This document shows, one piece after another, positions 7,522 to 15,776 of a DNA stretch of 64,000 nucleotides. Origin of the DNA: Aquabacter cavernae (lineage in GTDB: Bacteria; Pseudomonadota; Alphaproteobacteria; Rhizobiales; Xanthobacteraceae); contig NZ_RWKV01000004.1 of NCBI RefSeq assembly GCF_003993795.1, positions 180,807-244,806 of the forward strand, read 5' to 3'. The first letter of the stretch is position 1. Every line of letters begins with the position of its first letter. Made by a program: the position numbers and the translations under genes. Below the pieces are notes generated by a model that was given only the letters and a program-made list of their open reading frames with translations, was not told the origin of the DNA and made no database searches.

Positions 7522-9120
7522 TTATTCCGGGTGCCGGAGCGCGAACCGCAGCGTCCCGTCCTCCGCCACCCGCTGCGTCAGGCCCAGTTCCCAGTCGAGA
7601 TAGGCCCGCGCGGATTCGAGATTTCCGGTGTGGCGGTCATGAAGCCAGAGCAGGACATCGATGGCCTCTCCACCGGGAAACGGCCCGGGGCTCGCCTGCG
7701 TCGGCAATCCCGCGGCACGCCATGCGGCCCGCCCACCGTCCAGCACGCGGACAGAAAGCGTCGGCGCCTGCTCCGCCACGTCCGAGGCGATGAGATCCGG
7801 GCGGGGATCATCGCCATCATCGCCATAGAGCACCACAGGTGTGGCGTCCCCCGGTTCCACCGACAGCAGCGCCTCGGAAAGCCGTGCCCGTGTCAGCCAT
7901 TGCGCGCCCGGCAGGTGACGCGCGCGAAAGTCCGCGCTCGTTCCCACGTCCAAAAGCCTCACACCCTCCGCCTGGGCTAGCGCGTCGGCGGTGATCCGCG
8001 CCGCGCGGAAAGGCGGATGCAAGGGGGCGGGCCGTCCCGTCTGTGTGAAATCTGCGGCATCGAGGAAACCAGCCACCACAGCCTCCCAGCCCTGCTGGCG
8101 CAGCCAATAGGCGGCCATGGCCGCGCGGGCGTGGGGCGCCGTATCGACAAGCCCGATGCGCGCCCCGCGCGTTCCCGCCCACAGATCCACCGCATGCACG
8201 AGCTGGCCGGCGGGCGCATGAACGGCACCGGGCAGATGGCCCGCCTCATACTCGGCGCGGCTGCGGACATCGAAGAGATAGAGCGTGCGCTCCTCATCCG
8301 CGCGCCATGCGGCGAACCGAGCCGGATCAATGGCCAGCGCCTCCGCGCCATGACCGAGCCGGGCCGCGAATTGCGCGGCCTGTCCGCGCGCCGCGTCGGT
8401 CAGAGGCGGCGCGCCCCGTTCGTTCCCGTGCTCAAGCGCGAAGCCGTTCAGCGACCATTCCTGCGTGCCGCCGCGCAAAGCGAAGACGGGATTGGGGACA
8501 CCCGCCGAGATCAAGGTCTGCGCGCCGATGATGGAGCGCGTCCGCCCGGCGCAATGCACGATGATCGGATCCTCTTCATTGGGGACCAGATCGGCGAGGT
8601 GGAGAATCAACTCGCCGTTCGGCAGGCTGGTGGAGCCCGGAATGCAGCGCACCGTGTGCTCATGCTCCGTGCGGCCGTCCAGCAGGGTGAACGGGCGGTC
8701 GGAAGCCATCAGCGCCTTCAGCTCCGGGGCCGTGATCTCCGGTGTCGCGAAATGCTCCAGCGTCGCCTCGGCGAAGGCCTTGGTGGGCACGTTCACCCCC
8801 TCGAACACAGCGAACCCCGCCTGCCCCCACGCCGCGAGGCCCCCGTCCAGCACGCGGATGTCGGAATAGCCGAGGCCGGCCAGACGTTCGGCGGCGAAAT
8901 CCGCGCGCCCCTCCCCCGCCTCATCCACCAGCACCAGGGGCGTCGCGCGGCGGGGAACGAGGGCCGGGATACCCGCCTCCAGCACGCTCAGCGGCAGGTT
9001 GGCCGCCGTGAGCACATGGCCGAGGCCGAACTCGCCGGCCTCCCGCACATCCAGGACGGCAAGTTCCCCTGTGTCCGCAATGCGATGGCGAAGCGCGGCC
9101 GAGGCAATTTTCGCGGGCAT
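7522..9120 (-). CDS. four-domain rhodanese-like sulfurtransferase
   Basis: A 532-residue soluble protein made of four consecutive rhodanese homology domains (roughly residues 1-110, 125-232, 262-358 and 365-475), each with an LLDVR/LFDVRS-type strand and a GGxxAW or equivalent helix. Only domain 2 keeps a catalytic loop with cysteine (IVHCAGRTR, Cys190). Domain 1 has DEAGEGR, domain 3 DTAPHAR and domain 4 GDDGDDPR at the equivalent position, so they look inactive or structural. Active rhodaneses move sulfane sulfur from thiosulfate or persulfides to an acceptor. The gene is divergent from a thiol dioxygenase with a short AT-rich gap, which links it to sulfur released from an organic thiol. 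No signal peptide is seen, so the cytoplasm is likely. Confidence 0.9.
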   Translation of the reverse strand: MPAKIASAALRHRIADTGELAVLDVREAGEFGLGHVLTAANLPLSVLEAGIPALVPRRATPLVLVDEAGEGRADFAAERLAGLGYSDIRVLDGGLAAWGQAGFAVFEGVNVPTKAFAEATLEHFATPEITAPELKALMASDRPFTLLDGRTEHEHTVRCIPGSTSLPNGELILHLADLVPNEEDPIIVHCAGRTRSIIGAQTLISAGVPNPVFALRGGTQEWSLNGFALEHGNERGAPPLTDAARGQAAQFAARLGHGAEALAIDPARFAAWRADEERTLYLFDVRSRAEYEAGHLPGAVHAPAGQLVHAVDLWAGTRGARIGLVDTAPHARAAMAAYWLRQQGWEAVVAGFLDAADFTQTGRPAPLHPPFRAARITADALAQAEGVRLLDVGTSADFRARHLPGAQWLTRARLSEALLSVEPGDATPVVLYGDDGDDPRPDLIASDVAEQAPTLSVRVLDGGRAAWRAAGLPTQASPGPFPGGEAIDVLLWLHDRHTGNLESARAYLDWELGLTQRVAEDGTLRFALRHPE

Positions 9121-9244
9121 GTCTGTGGAACTCCAAATTCTCGACAGGGAGATGTTGAAATGAATAATGTCTATATATAAAGTGGATTAATCATCGTATG
9201 CAAACGGACACATCGCAGACAGGCGATGGAATGAGGATCGGATC
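9121..9244. promoter_or_regulatory. AT-rich divergent promoter between rhodanese and thiol dioxygenase genes
   Basis: The 124-base gap contains an AT-rich core (tgtctatatataaagtgg, about 9168-9185) followed by TTAATCATCGTATG at 9187-9200. Such composition is unusual in this genome. It is the only place from which both divergent genes can start, so it probably holds two overlapping promoters and an operator. A similar TTAATCGTAT string occurs upstream of the sulfate-binding-protein gene at 17491-17500. Confidence 0.45.
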
Positions 9245-9841
9245 ATGGCCTTGAACGGGATTCAGAGCGCGCGGGTGGCCGCGACCGTCGAGCGCGTGAA
9301 GGCGCTGACCGCCGGAGCGGTGGGGCGCGAGCAGCTTGAGCGGGTGCGGGAAGAGCTTTACGGGCTCGCCGCCGAGCCGGACCTGTTTCCCTTCTCGGAC
9401 TTTCCGGCGCCGGAGCCCGGCGGAGATCGCTTTTCGCTGCGCTATCGCCTGCACGAGGACGCGGACCGCACCCACGCGCTCTATTTGAACGCGCTGATCC
9501 CGGGCAAGCTGACCAAGCCGCATAATCACGGCACCTGGGCGGTGATCGTGGCGCTGGAAGGCGAGGAGCTGAACCGGGTCTATGTGCGCGAGGACGACGG
9601 CTCGGATCCCGAGCGCGCGCAGCTCCGGCTGGCGGACGAGGTGGTGGTGAAGCCCGGCCAGGGCATCGCCTTCCTGGGCGACGACATCCACTCCGTCCAT
9701 ATCCTGGGCGGCGGCAAGGCCCGCATGTTCCATTTCTACGGGCGCGCGCTTGAGACGTTGACGGATCGCAAGGGCTTCGACCTCGAGACCGGCCGTGTCT
9801 CCAACTACAACCAGAACTTCATGAGCCCCACGGTGGGCTGA
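9245..9841 (+). CDS. cysteine-dioxygenase-family thiol dioxygenase (cupin)
   Basis: A 198-residue cupin related to cysteine dioxygenase, 3-mercaptopropionate dioxygenase and mercaptosuccinate dioxygenase. Cupin motif 1 is KPHNHGTWAVIVALEGEELN with iron ligands His93 and His95; motif 2 is GDDIHSVHILGG with His149 as the likely third ligand (His152 is nearby). The family uses Fe(II) and O2 to oxidise a thiol to a sulfinate. The sequence alone does not show whether the substrate is cysteine, 3-mercaptopropionate or mercaptosuccinate. The neighbouring carboxylate transporter genes argue for a thio-carboxylic acid rather than cysteine. It is followed on the same strand by tctA, two tctC genes and a hydrolase. 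Confidence 0.88.
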   Translation: MALNGIQSARVAATVERVKALTAGAVGREQLERVREELYGLAAEPDLFPFSDFPAPEPGGDRFSLRYRLHEDADRTHALYLNALIPGKLTKPHNHGTWAVIVALEGEELNRVYVREDDGSDPERAQLRLADEVVVKPGQGIAFLGDDIHSVHILGGGKARMFHFYGRALETLTDRKGFDLETGRVSNYNQNFMSPTVG

Positions 9842-9952
9842 TCCCCCGGGCATCCGGCCACCACGCCGGATCGCCGCCCCCTCCCCTTCCGGACCCAACA
9901 CATCGCCGCAGCTGCGTCCGTCACGGACATGGCTCGGAGGAGTCGTACCAGC

Positions 9953-11470
9953 ATGAGCGTCGGCATCATCGACGGCATCGCAAACGCCTTGTCCCTGTCC
10001 AATATCGGCTTCGCGTTCGCCGGCGCGTTCCTGGGCACGCTCGTGGGCGTGCTGCCGGGCCTCGGGCCCGCCTCCGCCATGGCGATCCTGCTTCCCGCGG
10101 CTCTGTACCTGCCCGCCGAGGGCTCCATCATCGTGATGGCGGGCATCTATTACGGCTCCATGTATGGCGGCTCCACCACCGCCATCCTCATGAACATTCC
10201 CGGCGAGGTGGCCTCCACCATCACGGCACAGGACGGCTATGCCATGACCCAGAAGGGGCGCGCCGGGGAGGCGCTCGCCATCTCGGCCATCGGCTCCTTC
10301 CTGGCGGGCATCGGAGGCGCGGCCGCCATCGGCTTCATCGGGCCACGCATCGCCGACATCGCCATCGCGTTCGGGCCGCCTGAATATTTCGGGCTCGCCT
10401 TGTTTTCCATGACGGCGCTGGTTTCCTTTGCCGGCAAATCCATCATCACGGGACTCGGCCTCGGCGTGTTCGGCATGTTCCTCGCCGCCGCCGGCACGGA
10501 CCCCCTCACCGGCGCCCAGCGCCTCACCTTCGGCTATCAGGAGCTGACCAAGGGCTTCGACATCGTCCCCGTCCTCGTGGGCCTGTTCGGCATCGCCGAA
10601 GTGCTCACCGGCATCGGCGAGAAGGTGGACAAGATCTATGCGGGCCGCCTCGGCTCCTGGTGGTCCATGATCCCGCGCGGACGCGAGTTGGTGATCGGCC
10701 TTGTCGCCTCGGTGCGCGGCAGCGTGGTGGGGTTCCTGCTCGGGCTCCTGCCCGGCATGCTACCGGCCTTGTCCTCCTACCTCGCCTATGACGTGGAGCG
10801 GTACTTCTCCCGCCGCTCGGATCAATTCGGCAAGGGCGTCATCGAGGGCGTGGCCGCGCCGGAGGCCGCGAACAATGCCTGCGCCATGGCGGGCTTCATC
10901 CCCCTTTTGTCGCTGGGCGTCCCCACCAGCCCGCCGCTCGCCATCCTGCTGGGCACATTGCTGCTCAACGGCGTCACCCCCGGCCCGCTCCTGTTCGAGC
11001 AGCAGCCGCTCCTGAGCTGGACGGTGATCGGCTCCATGCTGGTGGCGAACGCGGCCCTGCTCATCCTCAACCTGCCGCTGGTCGGCGTCTGGGCGCGCAT
11101 CAGCCGCATCCCCTATTCCGTGCTGGCCCCCATCGTGCTCGCCGTGTGCCTGATCGGCGCCTATGCGCCGCGCAACACCATGTTCGACGTGTGGGTGGCC
11201 ATCGTGTTCGGCGTGGTGGGCTACGGCTTCCGCCGCGCGGGCCTGCCGCTGGCGCCGCTCGTGCTGGGCTTCCTCATCGGCCCCCTGTTCGAGCAGTCGC
11301 TGCGCCAGTCCATGGCCATGTCGGACGGCTCGCCGCTGATCTTCATCCAGCAGCCCATCGCACTCGGCTTCCTGCTGCTCGCCGCCGCCGTGGCGGTCCT
11401 CATCACCCTGCTCAAGACGCGCTCGCGCGCGGTGCGCACGCTCATCACCGAAGGCGCGAACGAGGCCTGA
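9953..11470 (+). CDS. tctA: tripartite tricarboxylate transporter, large membrane subunit TctA (system 2)
   Basis: A 505-residue polytopic membrane protein with the TctA pattern: GTLVGVLPGLGPASAMAILLP, YGSMYGGSTTAILMNIPGE, GLLPGMLPALSSY and APEAANNACAMAGF. I start at the ATG at 9953, which has GGAGGAG upstream; an in-frame ATG eight codons earlier overlaps that Shine-Dalgarno. It shares family motifs with system 1 at 1.8-3.3 kb but clearly differs in sequence, so this is a second system rather than a recent copy. Directly downstream are two tctC genes. The expected tctB is not next to it but lies on the opposite strand at 15.8-16.2 kb. Confidence 0.92.
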   Translation: MSVGIIDGIANALSLSNIGFAFAGAFLGTLVGVLPGLGPASAMAILLPAALYLPAEGSIIVMAGIYYGSMYGGSTTAILMNIPGEVASTITAQDGYAMTQKGRAGEALAISAIGSFLAGIGGAAAIGFIGPRIADIAIAFGPPEYFGLALFSMTALVSFAGKSIITGLGLGVFGMFLAAAGTDPLTGAQRLTFGYQELTKGFDIVPVLVGLFGIAEVLTGIGEKVDKIYAGRLGSWWSMIPRGRELVIGLVASVRGSVVGFLLGLLPGMLPALSSYLAYDVERYFSRRSDQFGKGVIEGVAAPEAANNACAMAGFIPLLSLGVPTSPPLAILLGTLLLNGVTPGPLLFEQQPLLSWTVIGSMLVANAALLILNLPLVGVWARISRIPYSVLAPIVLAVCLIGAYAPRNTMFDVWVAIVFGVVGYGFRRAGLPLAPLVLGFLIGPLFEQSLRQSMAMSDGSPLIFIQQPIALGFLLLAAAVAVLITLLKTRSRAVRTLITEGANEA

Positions 11471-11506
11471 GCCGCGTCTTCGTCTTCACACCGGAAAGGA
11501 AATCCC

Positions 11507-12484
11507 GTGCCCTCCCACACCTTCCCCCGCTTCGTCCGGCTTCTCGCGGCGGCGGCCCTTGGCGCCGGTCTGGCGCAGCCGGCCTTCGCCCAGGAGGCCT
11601 ATCCCCAAAAGCCCGTGGAACTGATCGTGCCCTTCTCCGCGGGCGCCGCCACGGACCTGGGCGCGCGGGTCCTCGCCCGTGCGCTGGAAGGGGCCTGGAA
11701 AGTGCCGGTGCGGGTGGTCAACAAGCCCGGCGGCAACACCGTGCCCGCCGTCAATGAGGTGATGAACGCCAAGCCCGACGGCACCACCATCCTGGTGGAC
11801 GGCCCCTCCCAGAGCGCCATCCTCGACACGGCCGAACCCGATTTGCCGTTCAAGGTGATGGACCGGACCTTCATCGGCATCGTCGCCACCACGCCGCTCG
11901 CCTTCTTCGTGGCCGCCGATTCCCCCTACAAGACCCTCGCCGATCTGGTGTCCGACCTGAAAGCGCAGCCGACCAGCTTCACCTGGACCTCGCTTGGCGG
12001 CGCCACCGCCCCGGACCAGCTGTTCCGCGAGCTTGCCAGGAGCGCGGGCATCGACGTGGCGCGCACCCGCGCGGTGCAGCTGAAGGGCGGCAACGAGGCC
12101 GTCACCATGGTGGCGGGCGGGCATGTGAAGCTCGGCCTCGGCACCATCAGCGCCATTTCCCCGGCGCTCAAGGGCGGGAAGGTGCGCGCCCTGGCCGTGG
12201 CATCCGCCAAGCCCTGGCCGTCCCTGCCCGACATTCCCACCACCGCCGCCGCCGGCTTTCCCGGCGTGGAAGTGCTGTTCTGGCTCGGCTTCTCGGGCCC
12301 GCCCGGTTTGCCCGCCTCCATCGTCTCCACCTGGGACGGGACGCTGCGCAAGGTGCTGGCGGAGGACGAGGTGCGCCGGGAGCTTCAGAACGTGAGCCTC
12401 GAACCGACCTTCGAGGATGCGGCCCAGACCCGCGCCCGCATCGAAACGGACAGGGCCGAAATCCGCGCCCTCTTCGCCAACTGA
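11507..12484 (+). CDS. tctC: TctC/Bug-family substrate-binding protein (system 2, copy 1)
   Basis: A 325-residue periplasmic binding protein. The signal peptide covers about residues 1-28 (FVRLLAAAALGAGLAQPAFAQ, Ala-x-Ala cleavage before QEAYPQKP). The mature part begins with the Bug signature YPQKPVELIVPFSAGAATDL and has the NKPGGNTVPAVNEV loop and NAKPDGTTIL. The next gene is a tandem paralogue with the same loop. The asparagine-containing NTVPA stretch differs from the NGASGIIGAE loop of system 1, consistent with a different ligand. It lies 36 bases after tctA in an apparent operon starting at the dioxygenase. Confidence 0.92.
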   Translation: MPSHTFPRFVRLLAAAALGAGLAQPAFAQEAYPQKPVELIVPFSAGAATDLGARVLARALEGAWKVPVRVVNKPGGNTVPAVNEVMNAKPDGTTILVDGPSQSAILDTAEPDLPFKVMDRTFIGIVATTPLAFFVAADSPYKTLADLVSDLKAQPTSFTWTSLGGATAPDQLFRELARSAGIDVARTRAVQLKGGNEAVTMVAGGHVKLGLGTISAISPALKGGKVRALAVASAKPWPSLPDIPTTAAAGFPGVEVLFWLGFSGPPGLPASIVSTWDGTLRKVLAEDEVRRELQNVSLEPTFEDAAQTRARIETDRAEIRALFAN

Positions 12485-12509
12485 TCCTCTTCCCGACGGA
12501 ACCCCGCTC

Positions 12510-13508
12510 ATGCCGATCCTCTCCTTCCGCCACGCGCCGCGCCGCCTCATCCGGGGCGCCTCGGCGGCAACGGCCCTGCTCCTCGCGGCACTCGCCTCGG
12601 TGGGCGGCGCCCAGGCCCAGGCCTATCCCCAGAAGGCGGTCGAGCTTATCGTCCCCTTCTCGGCGGGCGCCGCCTCCGATCTCAGCACCCGCGTCCTCGC
12701 AAAGGCGCTCGAAGCCAAATGGGGCGTGCCGGTGCGCGCCATCAACAAGCCGGGTGGCAACACCGTGCCGGCCGTCAACGAGGTGATGAACGCCAAGCCG
12801 GACGGCTACACCCTGCTGGCGGACGGGCCGCCCTCCAGTTCCTGGCTGGATACCGCGGTGCCCGACCTGCCCTTCAAGGTGACGGACCGGACGGTTCTGG
12901 GCGTGGTCGCGTTCACGCCGCTCCTGTTCATCGTGCCCACGGACTCGCCCTACAAGACCCTGCAGGATGCCGCCGCCGCGCTGAAGGCGGAGCCCGGCAC
13001 CTTCACCTGGACCTCGCTCGGCGGGGCGGGCGCCCATGACATCCTGTTCCGCCAGTTCGCCCGGGCGACCGGCGTGGATGTGGCCAAGACACGGGCCATC
13101 CAGTCCAAGGGCGGCTCCGAGGCGGTGATCCTGGTTGCAGGCAACCATGTGAAGCTCGGCCTCGCGACCCCCGGCGGCGCGGCGGCGGCGCTGAAGGGCG
13201 GCAAGGTCCGGGTGCTCGGGGTCGCAGCGCCCCAGCGCCTCGCCGAGCTTCCCGACGTCCCCACCGCTCAGGAACAGGGCTTCAAGGATGTGGAGGTGTA
13301 TTTCTGGCTGGGCATTTCCGGCCCGCCCGGTTTGCCCGCCGACGTGGTGACTGCCTGGAACAAGGCACTCGCGGAAGTGTCGGCCGAGCCCTCCTTCAGG
13401 AAGGACCTGGAGAATGTGGGCCTCCAGCCGCTCCATCTCGACTCAAAGGCGGCGCTGGCGCGCATCTCGCGCGAACGCGCAGAGGCCCAGCAGCTTTTCG
13501 CCAAATGA
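12510..13508 (+). CDS. tctC: TctC/Bug-family substrate-binding protein (system 2, copy 2)
   Basis: A 332-residue paralogue of the preceding gene, with a signal peptide to about residue 37 (ALLLAALASVGGAQAQ) and then YPQKAVELIVPFSAGAASDL and the same NKPGGNTVPAVNEV loop. Several segments are shared almost word for word with copy 1 (FTWTSLGG, ISGPPGLPA/SGPPGLPA), so the pair arose by tandem duplication. The ATG at 12510 begins 25 bases after the copy-1 stop; the frame is open upstream within copy 1 but that part encodes no signal. The ligand may be the same or a related acid. Confidence 0.92.
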   Translation: MPILSFRHAPRRLIRGASAATALLLAALASVGGAQAQAYPQKAVELIVPFSAGAASDLSTRVLAKALEAKWGVPVRAINKPGGNTVPAVNEVMNAKPDGYTLLADGPPSSSWLDTAVPDLPFKVTDRTVLGVVAFTPLLFIVPTDSPYKTLQDAAAALKAEPGTFTWTSLGGAGAHDILFRQFARATGVDVAKTRAIQSKGGSEAVILVAGNHVKLGLATPGGAAAALKGGKVRVLGVAAPQRLAELPDVPTAQEQGFKDVEVYFWLGISGPPGLPADVVTAWNKALAEVSAEPSFRKDLENVGLQPLHLDSKAALARISRERAEAQQLFAK

Positions 13509-13568
13509 GGACTGGCGGGCGGCACCATACGCCCGCCATCCACCGCCCGCACAGCAGGAGCCACAGGC

Positions 13569-14258
13569 ATGGGTGAGTTCATTCAGATCGCGCATCCGGA
13601 CGGGGAGCGGCAGGAGGCGTATCTCGCCTTGCCGCCGTCAGGGCAGGGGCCCGCCATCCTGCTGCTGGGCGAAATCTACAACGTCAATGCCTGGGTGCGC
13701 GCGGTCGCGGACCGCTATGCGGCGGAAGGCTTCGTGGTGCTCGCCCCGGACCTGTTCTGGCGCGACGAGGCGACGGTCTACATGGACTATACGCCCGAGA
13801 ACCAGCAGCGGGGCCGCGCCTTCTATGCCCGCATGGATGCGGACCAGGTGGCCGGTGATCTCGACGCGGCCATCCGGCATTTGCGGGCCGACCCGCGCGT
13901 GACGGGCAAGATCACGGCCATCGGCTTCTGCCTCGGCGGCCAGCTCGCGGTGCTGGCGGGCGCCCGGTCGAACCCGGACGCGATCATCGTCTATTACGGC
14001 ACCGACCTGCATAAGTTCATGGATGAGATCGCGGCCCTGCGGCAGCCGGCACTCTTCCATTTCGGCGCCGAGGACAAGCTGATCCCGCTGGAGATCGCCC
14101 ACGAGATTTCACGGCGCACGGCGGCCCATGGGACTGTGGAGACGCATGTCTATGAGGGCGCCGGCCACGGCTTCGCCCGGTTCGGGCACCCGCCCCACGA
14201 GCCCAAGGCGGATGCCCTGGCCACAGCGCGAAACCTCGATTTGCTGAAGCGCCTGTGA
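13569..14258 (+). CDS. dienelactone-hydrolase-family protein
   Basis: A 229-residue alpha/beta hydrolase of the dienelactone hydrolase family. The catalytic triad is recognisable: nucleophile Cys121 in GFCLGGQ, Asp169 in GAEDKLIP, and His200 in GAGHGF. The conserved Glu of the family is in GEIYNVN (Glu34). Classic members open the lactone ring of 4-carboxymethylene-butenolide; many homologues act on other esters, lactones or thioesters. It is cytoplasmic (no signal peptide) and the last plus-strand gene of the thiol-dioxygenase/tct cluster, so it may hydrolyse an intermediate of the same pathway. The assignment to the fold is firm; the substrate is unknown. Confidence 0.88.
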   Translation: MGEFIQIAHPDGERQEAYLALPPSGQGPAILLLGEIYNVNAWVRAVADRYAAEGFVVLAPDLFWRDEATVYMDYTPENQQRGRAFYARMDADQVAGDLDAAIRHLRADPRVTGKITAIGFCLGGQLAVLAGARSNPDAIIVYYGTDLHKFMDEIAALRQPALFHFGAEDKLIPLEIAHEISRRTAAHGTVETHVYEGAGHGFARFGHPPHEPKADALATARNLDLLKRL

Positions 14259-14294
14259 GGGGACAGGCGGCGGGTCTGGCCCGCCGCCGCTAGA

Positions 14295-14338
14295 GCGTTT
14301 CCAAGCGAAGTGTGAAGCGGTTCGCGTGAAGGAAACGC
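14295..14338. repeat. imperfect hairpin, copy 1 of a GAGCGTTTC-type element
   Basis: GCGTTTCC at 14295-14302 pairs with GGAAACGC at 14331-14338, with an inner GCGAA/TTCGC match. It begins with TAGAGCGTTTCC. A second hairpin with the same GAGCGTTTC start follows directly. Both lie between the convergent dienelactone-hydrolase and MmgE/PrpD genes. Confidence 0.65.
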
Positions 14339-14355
14339 GGAAAAACAAAAAGAGT

Positions 14356-14392
14356 GAGCGTTTCTGCTTTTCCATGAAAAGCTGAAACGCTC
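14356..14392. terminator. strong hairpin between convergent genes (candidate bidirectional terminator)
   Basis: GAGCGTTTC at 14356-14364 pairs with GAAACGCTC at 14384-14392, extended by GCTTTT/AAAAGC around a CCATG loop. It stands between two converging transcription units and could stop both, but there is no canonical T-run outside the stem. It may instead be a second copy of the dispersed GAGCGTTTC repeat. Confidence 0.55.
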
Positions 14393-14396
14393 TCGA

Positions 14397-15776
14397 TCAC
14401 GCCCGAGCGGGAAAGGCCGCCGCGAGGGCGGACGCATCCGCGAGGCGATCGAGGCCGAACACCGCCTCCTCAAGGCGCGCCACCGCTTCCGGCCCCGCAC
14501 CGAGCCCCTCCAAGAAGCAGGTGCGCGATTTCCGGAGCACCGTGCCCGCGTCGAAAACCGACGCGCCCGCGAAGGCACGCTCCACCACCGTGCCGTCGCG
14601 CAGCGTCAGGCGCACGCGGGCGGGCTCCATGGCCTCCTCTGGAATCGACGGGTCGGCGTGCACCTGGGTCCGGGCGGCCAGGGAGACGAGGCGCGGATCG
14701 GCGAAACGGGCGGGCGTGAAGGTGGAGACGCCCACCTGCCCGTCCGCCAACGCGGCCGCGAAGCAGAATGCGGCATTGAACTGGGCGTGGCTGGGCGAAT
14801 TGCGAGCCGGCTCATAGACCGCGCCCACGGTCTCGGCATTGAGGCGCGACAGCGCGATATCGATGCGCGCCACCGCGTCCGGCGCGACCCCGTCCCCATG
14901 CAGGCCGACGCCGAGGGAGATGGCGGAATGGCAGCAGCGGCAGCACGGATAGGGCTTCACCTGATAGGCCAGGATCTCCCAGCGCTGCCCCAGATCCGCA
15001 ACGAGCTGGGCGGGGTCCACCTCTCCCCGCTGCTGGAGGGCGAAGAGGCCCGCACGCCCGGCAAGCGGCTCCCCGGGGCCGGAAATACCGTCCGCCGCGA
15101 GGCTCGCCGCCATCACGCCCGCCTGAGCGGCGAAGCCGAGGCCCACACGCTTGCTGGGCGCGCCGGACAGGATGCTTTCGGAAGACCCCGCCGCCAGATG
15201 GTGCCCGAAGCCGAGGGCGCCCAGCTGTCGCGCCGTATCGAGGCCCATGAGCCGCGCCACGGCAAGGCCCGTCGAAACCGCGCCGAGAATGGTGCTGGGA
15301 TGCCAGCCGATGGCGAGGGTTCGGGGCGCGGCCAGGCCGAGACGGGCATTCAGCTCGGCGCCGATGGCAAGGGCGAGGAGGAAATCACGGCCGCTGACGC
15401 CGCCTTCATCCTCCGCCACCGCCAGCAGCGCGGGCAGCAGCACCGCGAATGTGTGCACCCGCGCCGCATCGTGGATGTCGTCGAAATCGAGGGCATGGGC
15501 CGCCGTGCCGTTGATGAGGGCCGCGAAGGGCGGCGGCATCTTCGTCTTGCCGAGGAGGACCGTGGCCGAGCCGCCGACACTCCAGCGGGTGAGCCGCCGG
15601 CTCACGATGTCCACCTCCCGCTGGCCGGAGGCGGCGGCGATGACGCCCAGCGTATCCAGCACCAGGAGCTTCAACCGCTCCACCACTTCTGACGGGATGT
15701 CCTCGTAGCGCCAGCCATTGAATGTGGCGACAAGCTCCCGGCTGACGCCCGCAGGCGGGGCGACGTTCAGCCCCAC
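14397..15776 (-). CDS. MmgE/PrpD-family protein
   Basis: A 459-residue protein of the MmgE/PrpD family, which includes 2-methylcitrate dehydratase, cis-aconitate decarboxylase and several hydratases or isomerases of di- and tricarboxylates. Visible features are the N-terminal LKLLVLDTLGVIAAASG helix, the HALDFDDIHD motif (residues about 95-104), the WHPSTILGAV segment, and the YQVKPYPCCRCCHSAI substrate loop, unusually rich in cysteine. There is no companion methylcitrate synthase or prpB here, so a propionate methylcitrate role is unlikely. The start overlaps the end of tctB by 10 bases, so it is translated with that transporter subunit. The natural substrate is probably the imported acid or a product of it. 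Confidence 0.88.
   Translation of the reverse strand: MGLNVAPPAGVSRELVATFNGWRYEDIPSEVVERLKLLVLDTLGVIAAASGQREVDIVSRRLTRWSVGGSATVLLGKTKMPPPFAALINGTAAHALDFDDIHDAARVHTFAVLLPALLAVAEDEGGVSGRDFLLALAIGAELNARLGLAAPRTLAIGWHPSTILGAVSTGLAVARLMGLDTARQLGALGFGHHLAAGSSESILSGAPSKRVGLGFAAQAGVMAASLAADGISGPGEPLAGRAGLFALQQRGEVDPAQLVADLGQRWEILAYQVKPYPCCRCCHSAISLGVGLHGDGVAPDAVARIDIALSRLNAETVGAVYEPARNSPSHAQFNAAFCFAAALADGQVGVSTFTPARFADPRLVSLAARTQVHADPSIPEEAMEPARVRLTLRDGTVVERAFAGASVFDAGTVLRKSRTCFLEGLGAGPEAVARLEEAVFGLDRLADASALAAAFPARA

Noticed and set aside
14397..15776. Reading the MmgE/PrpD gene as prpD of the methylcitrate cycle
   Set aside because: No prpB, prpC or acnM/prpF partner is nearby, and it is operon-linked with a TctB subunit instead.
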